NCBI RefSeq assembly: GCF_027213645.1
Contig: NZ_JAPWGL010000001.1
Location: 868,001-932,000 of the forward strand
Origin: Pedobacter rhodius
Lineage (GTDB): Bacteria > Bacteroidota > Bacteroidia > Sphingobacteriales > Sphingobacteriaceae
Reading direction: 5' to 3'
DNA: 64,000 nucleotides
In this document: positions 60,953-64,000 of the stretch, piece by piece
Position numbering within the stretch: position 1 is the stretch's first letter
How the letters are laid out: each line of letters opens with the position of its first letter
The notes under the pieces: model-generated
What the model saw: only the letters and a program-made list of their open reading frames with translations
Databases searched by the model: none
What the model was told of the DNA's origin: nothing
Program-made: the position numbers and the translations under genes

Positions 60953-61685
60953 ATTTTATATTATGGGTTTAAAATAGAAATAATTTAATAAAATTATCAA
61001 TAGAATTGAGCAAAATCACATTTCTAAATAATTTTATTATGATTTTTTTGTTATCAGTTTACAAATAAAAAGGTAATTTTTGAATAAAATTTTCATTTTT
61101 TGCCTAAATATTAACTGATATTGTCATAAGGTTTTTTACATAAACAATAACAGTTTCAGTTTTAAGAAAATGAGATTTGTTTAATGTATTAAGGTTTAAG
61201 TTTCTTTGAAATTTACCACCGCAATCTTTCCATAACTTCTTAATAATTAAGCTTCGATACCATTAAGGCATTAAGTTATTCGGAGAACTATCACATATCT
61301 TTTCTTAATTTTCTTAACTTCTTAATGGTAAAGCTTTATATACCGTTAAGGCATCAAGGGTTAATGGCAAATTAGAATTAAAAACTTAATCTATTCATGA
61401 TGCAATTGTTTCTTTGTACATAAACCTTCTTTAAATTTTAGTGTACTTACCGTTTTAATATGCAAATTGAAGCGATAATTCTGCATAATTTAGATAATGA
61501 ATATATATTTTCGTATTTAAAAAACGTATATATTTGAATTTATGCTGTTTTGCTTTTTTGTCGATTTCTTAAATCGATTTCAATAAGTCTTAACCATTTA
61601 TAAACTAAATTTAACAAACTGGCTTTGTGTGAATTATAAATGCACCTGACCAAATTTTAAATGTGATTAGCTAAAACCAAATATA
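60953..61685. other. Long AT-rich divergent regulatory region with a degenerate tandem repeat
   Basis: No gene seen in 733 bases. AACTTCTTAA with a following ACCATTAAGGCATTAAG (from 61234) recurs 82 bases on (from 61316) as AACTTCTTAA and ACCGTTAAGGCATCAAG, a diverged tandem repeat. TATATTTG at 61529-61536 fits a -7 promoter element for the fucP direction; it lies 150 bases from that start codon. The length suggests several control sites for the two divergent fucose gene sets. Confidence 0.5.
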
Positions 61686-63014
61686 ATGAACCACAATACA
61701 CAGCCGGGAATTGTAACCGACGGCAATTCGTCATCAGGAAAAAAATATTTATTACCACTCATTTTAATTACAAGCTTGTTTTTCTTCTGGGGGTTTGTAC
61801 ATAACCTCGACCCGGTTTTAATTCCTCACCTTAAAAAAGCATTTCGACTAACCGATTTAGAAACATCATTAGTAGACTTTTCAGTTTTTATCGCCTATTT
61901 CTTAATGGCTTTACCAGCTGGTTACGTAATGCGCAGGTGGGGCTATAAAAGCGGTATCATTTTGGGCCTTTCACTTTTTGCAATTGGCTGTTTGTTGTTT
62001 TTACCTGCGGCAGATACCCGTCAATATGTGTTCTTTCTAGGTGCCTTATTTATAATTGCCTGTGGATTAACATTTTTAGAAACAGCTGCAAATCCTTATG
62101 TAACAGTTTTAGGTCCGCCGGAAACCGCAACCCAAAGGTTAAATTTCTCACAATCATTTAATGGTTTTGCCGCGTTTATGGCACCAATTGTGGGTGGAAA
62201 ATTTATACTTTCAGGGGTTAATTATTCGGATAGTGAATTAGCAAAAATGCTTCCGGAAGCTAAAGAAGCTTATTTGGCACATGAAGCGAGTAGTGTTAAA
62301 GGACCCTATTTAATTTTGGGCTTAATTATTATACTGGTTACCATATTGTTCATTTTTACAAAACTACCTGATATCAAAGAAGACAAAGAGGTAACAGAAG
62401 ATAAACACAGAAGCGCTTTAGAAAAAATAATACACGCATTACGCCATAGTCATTTGCGCTGGGCGATTTTAGCCCAATTTTTTTATGTTGGTGCACAGGT
62501 TTGTGTATTGAGTTTTTTTATCAGGTTTATTACTGTATCGGCAAATATTGATGCCTCTGAGGCGAGTTGGTATTCTGGTGCAGCAGGCTTAGCCTTTATG
62601 GTAGGCAGGTTTGCAGGTACTTTTTTAATGAAATATATTGCACCGAACCGTTTATTAATGTTCTACGCATTAGCAAGTGCATTACTTACATCTCTAGCAA
62701 TTTTTGGTACCGGTGCAATCACTATTTATGCCTTAATTGGTGTAGCATTTTTTATGTCTATCATGTTTCCGACCATATTTAGTATGGGAATTGCCGGCTT
62801 GGGTACCGATACAAAAATAGGCTCATCACTTATTGTAATGTCAATAGTTGGTGGTGCACTGCTACCATTGAGTTTAGGCTATATTTCTGACTTGACAAAA
62901 AATATTCAATACGGCTATTTAGTTCCGTTATTATGCTTTATAGTTATTCTTTTCTATGGATGGAAGGTTTGGAAACCTATACAAATTGAAGGAGAGATCA
63001 GCTTAAAAGATTAA
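61686..63014 (+). CDS. fucP: L-fucose:H+ symporter family permease (MFS)
   Basis: A 442-residue transporter with twelve membrane helices. FucP features: LFFFWGFVHNLDPVLIPHLKKAF with the acidic residue in the first helix, SVFIAYFLMALPAGYVMRRWGYKSGI, GLTFLETAANPYVTVLGPPETATQRLNFSQSFNGFAA and, in the second half, GAQVCVLSFFIRF. In E. coli FucP, Asp46 and Glu135 matter for transport; D and E residues lie at matching places here. It imports L-fucose, or a related sugar, with protons across the inner membrane. An SDR gene follows after 33 bases. Confidence 0.9.
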   Translation: MNHNTQPGIVTDGNSSSGKKYLLPLILITSLFFFWGFVHNLDPVLIPHLKKAFRLTDLETSLVDFSVFIAYFLMALPAGYVMRRWGYKSGIILGLSLFAIGCLLFLPAADTRQYVFFLGALFIIACGLTFLETAANPYVTVLGPPETATQRLNFSQSFNGFAAFMAPIVGGKFILSGVNYSDSELAKMLPEAKEAYLAHEASSVKGPYLILGLIIILVTILFIFTKLPDIKEDKEVTEDKHRSALEKIIHALRHSHLRWAILAQFFYVGAQVCVLSFFIRFITVSANIDASEASWYSGAAGLAFMVGRFAGTFLMKYIAPNRLLMFYALASALLTSLAIFGTGAITIYALIGVAFFMSIMFPTIFSMGIAGLGTDTKIGSSLIVMSIVGGALLPLSLGYISDLTKNIQYGYLVPLLCFIVILFYGWKVWKPIQIEGEISLKD

Positions 63015-63047
63015 ATTTTCATGATTTTTAAGAATTACTAGTTTTAT

Positions 63048-63836
63048 ATGGATTTACAGTTAAAAGAAAAAGTTATTGTTATTACCGGTGCTGCAAAAGG
63101 CATTGGGCGCAGTATTGCAGAAGTATTTGCGAAGGAATACGCAATAGCAGTAATTGTTGGTAGAAAAGCAGAAGATAATCAGAAAGTAGTTGATGCAATT
63201 GCGGAACAAGGCGGTAAGGCTGCTCAATTTGTTGCAGAGTTATCTAATCCTGAAGATTGCGAAAAAGTAGTTTCAGCAATCGTTGCTAAATTTGGCCGAA
63301 TTGATGGTTTGGTTAATAATGCCGGTGTTAATGATGGTGTAGGATTAGAAAGCGGAAATTATAAAGACTTCATGGCCTCACTACATAAAAACGTAGTTCA
63401 TTATTATTTAATGGCACATCATGCTTTGCCCGAGTTAATCAAAAGCAAAGGTGCAATCGTAAACATTACTTCAAAAACAGCTGAAACCGGACAAGGAAAT
63501 ACCTCAGCTTATGCTGCCGCAAATGGTGGAAGAAATGCGCTTACGCGTGAATGGGCAGTCGAATTGTTGAAATATGGAATCCGTGTTAATGCAGTTGTTG
63601 TCGCCGAATGCTGGACGCCCGCATACGAAACCTGGATTGAAACTTTGCCTGATGCACAAGCTAAACTGGATGAAATTACAGCAAAGATTCCTTTAGAAAA
63701 CAGAATGACTACTGCTGAAGAAATTGCAAATATGACCGCGTTTTTAATGTCAGATAAATCAAGCCATACAACCGGACAAATCATCCATGTTGATGGTGGC
63801 TATGTCCATTTGGATAGAGCTTTGGCGAATGCTTAA
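63048..63836 (+). CDS. SDR-family oxidoreductase, probable L-fucose dehydrogenase
   Basis: A 262-residue short-chain dehydrogenase: cofactor motif VITGAAKGIGRSIA, NNAG, catalytic Ser in NITSKTAE. The YxxxK motif reads YAAAN in AYAAANGGRNALTREWAVELL, so the Lys that orients the cofactor in classical SDRs is Asn. The remainder (RVNAVVVAECWTPAYETWI, HTTGQIIHVDGGY) is normal. Right after fucP, the best guess is oxidation of L-fucose to L-fuconolactone. The Asn may be normal for its subfamily; if not, activity is in doubt. An alcohol dehydrogenase gene begins 77 bases downstream and could do the same step. Confidence 0.78.
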   Translation: MDLQLKEKVIVITGAAKGIGRSIAEVFAKEYAIAVIVGRKAEDNQKVVDAIAEQGGKAAQFVAELSNPEDCEKVVSAIVAKFGRIDGLVNNAGVNDGVGLESGNYKDFMASLHKNVVHYYLMAHHALPELIKSKGAIVNITSKTAETGQGNTSAYAAANGGRNALTREWAVELLKYGIRVNAVVVAECWTPAYETWIETLPDAQAKLDEITAKIPLENRMTTAEEIANMTAFLMSDKSSHTTGQIIHVDGGYVHLDRALANA

Positions 63837-63845
63837 TTCACGATG

Positions 63846-63900
63846 TCATCTTGAGCCTGTCGACAGATAATCGATAGTCTTCCACAAGCTCAGACTGAAA
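63846..63900. repeat. Dispersed repeat unit
   Basis: TCTTGAGCCTGTCGACAG and CCACAAGCTCAGACTGAAA form an imperfect inverted repeat, the same kind as at 45657-45716. It sits between the SDR gene and the next gene of the cluster. Confidence 0.5.
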
Positions 63901-63913
63901 ACAACTAAATAAA

Positions 63914-64000
63914 ATGAAAACCCTTACCTGTACAACGCCGGGCGTTTTTGAATATTCAGAAGCAGAAAAACCAGAACTCAAAAGTGGGCATGCGATTATC
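63914..64000 (+). CDS. Zinc-type alcohol dehydrogenase (3' end outside window)
   Basis: The first 29 codons are visible: MKTLTCTTPGVFEYSEAEKP and then ELKSGHAII. This start is typical of medium-chain, zinc-dependent sugar or polyol dehydrogenases. Its place after fucP and the SDR gene suggests a role in the fucose pathway or in reoxidation of a sugar acid. The zinc and cofactor sites lie beyond the window, so the family call rests on the N-terminus only. Confidence 0.6.
   Translation, partial: MKTLTCTTPGVFEYSEAEKPELKSGHAII

Noticed and set aside
60953..61685. Possible small RNA or missed gene in the 733-base gap
   Set aside because: AT-rich with a diverged 82-base tandem repeat; no coding frame, no stable hairpin with T-run that I could support.
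1..64000. CRISPR arrays, insertion sequences, phage or restriction and other defence genes
   Set aside because: No regular spacer arrays, transposase or integrase motifs, or known defence domains were seen on either strand.
1..64000. tRNA and rRNA genes
   Set aside because: No cloverleaf with anticodon context was found apart from the tRNA-like ends of the tmRNA.

Overview
The window reads as chromosomal DNA of an AT-rich Bacteroidota, most likely a Sphingobacteriaceae member close to Pedobacter. The evidence is a SusC/SusD pair, promoters of the TAnnTTTG type, a tmRNA tag reading GENTYALAA, a DAHP synthase fused to a chorismate mutase, many lipoproteins and Tat-signal proteins, and short palindromic repeats scattered between genes. 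I found no tRNA, rRNA, transposase, phage, CRISPR or recognisable defence genes.

Layout. 1-9.9 kb: end of a nitroreductase gene, a GreA-like protein with a duplicated 3' end, a minus-strand set of four exported proteins (two paralogous NodB-type deacetylases around an M1-like zinc peptidase, plus a DUF3298 lipoprotein), a DPP-IV-type S9 peptidase and an SMP-30 protein. 10.3-25.3 kb: ten minus-strand genes in tight succession, MoxR ATPase - DUF58 - BatA-like - DUF4175 - a membrane protein, then TldD-TldE-TldD-TldE-TldD. A DUF4159 gene diverges from it, followed by a NIPSNAP protein and a protein that resembles a pentameric ligand-gated ion channel. 28.0-28.9 kb: a response regulator and tmRNA. 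29.3-37.4 kb: a glycan locus (SusC, SusD, discoidin-like lipoprotein, GH109 alpha-N-acetylgalactosaminidase, NahK-like sugar 1-kinase) preceded by two LacI-type palindromes. This suggests capture and use of N-acetylgalactosamine-containing glycans.

37.9-50.7 kb: central and aromatic metabolism. The pheA - DAHP synthase/chorismate mutase - aroA - aroC run sits behind what I read as a complete transcription attenuator: promoter, a 20-residue leader peptide with nine Phe/Tyr codons, an antiterminator segment and a terminator. aroB lies further upstream with an S4 protein and a fatty acid hydroxylase. The interval also holds an aminotransferase, a DUF1573 protein and a fused E1 2-oxoacid dehydrogenase.

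50.8-54.4 kb: proline dehydrogenase, a Mpo1-like protein, a HAD phosphatase and several small unknown proteins. 54.7-64 kb: a sugar region with an AraC regulator, a NUDIX-type regulator with a degenerate Nudix box, a HAD phosphomutase-like protein, a lipoprotein aldose epimerase, and most of a non-phosphorylating L-fucose pathway (FucP, two SDR dehydrogenases, lactonase, mutarotase, FAH-family hydrolase). An alcohol dehydrogenase gene is cut by the window end; the expected fuconate dehydratase is not in view.

Functions come from motifs and remembered family features; no database search was run.
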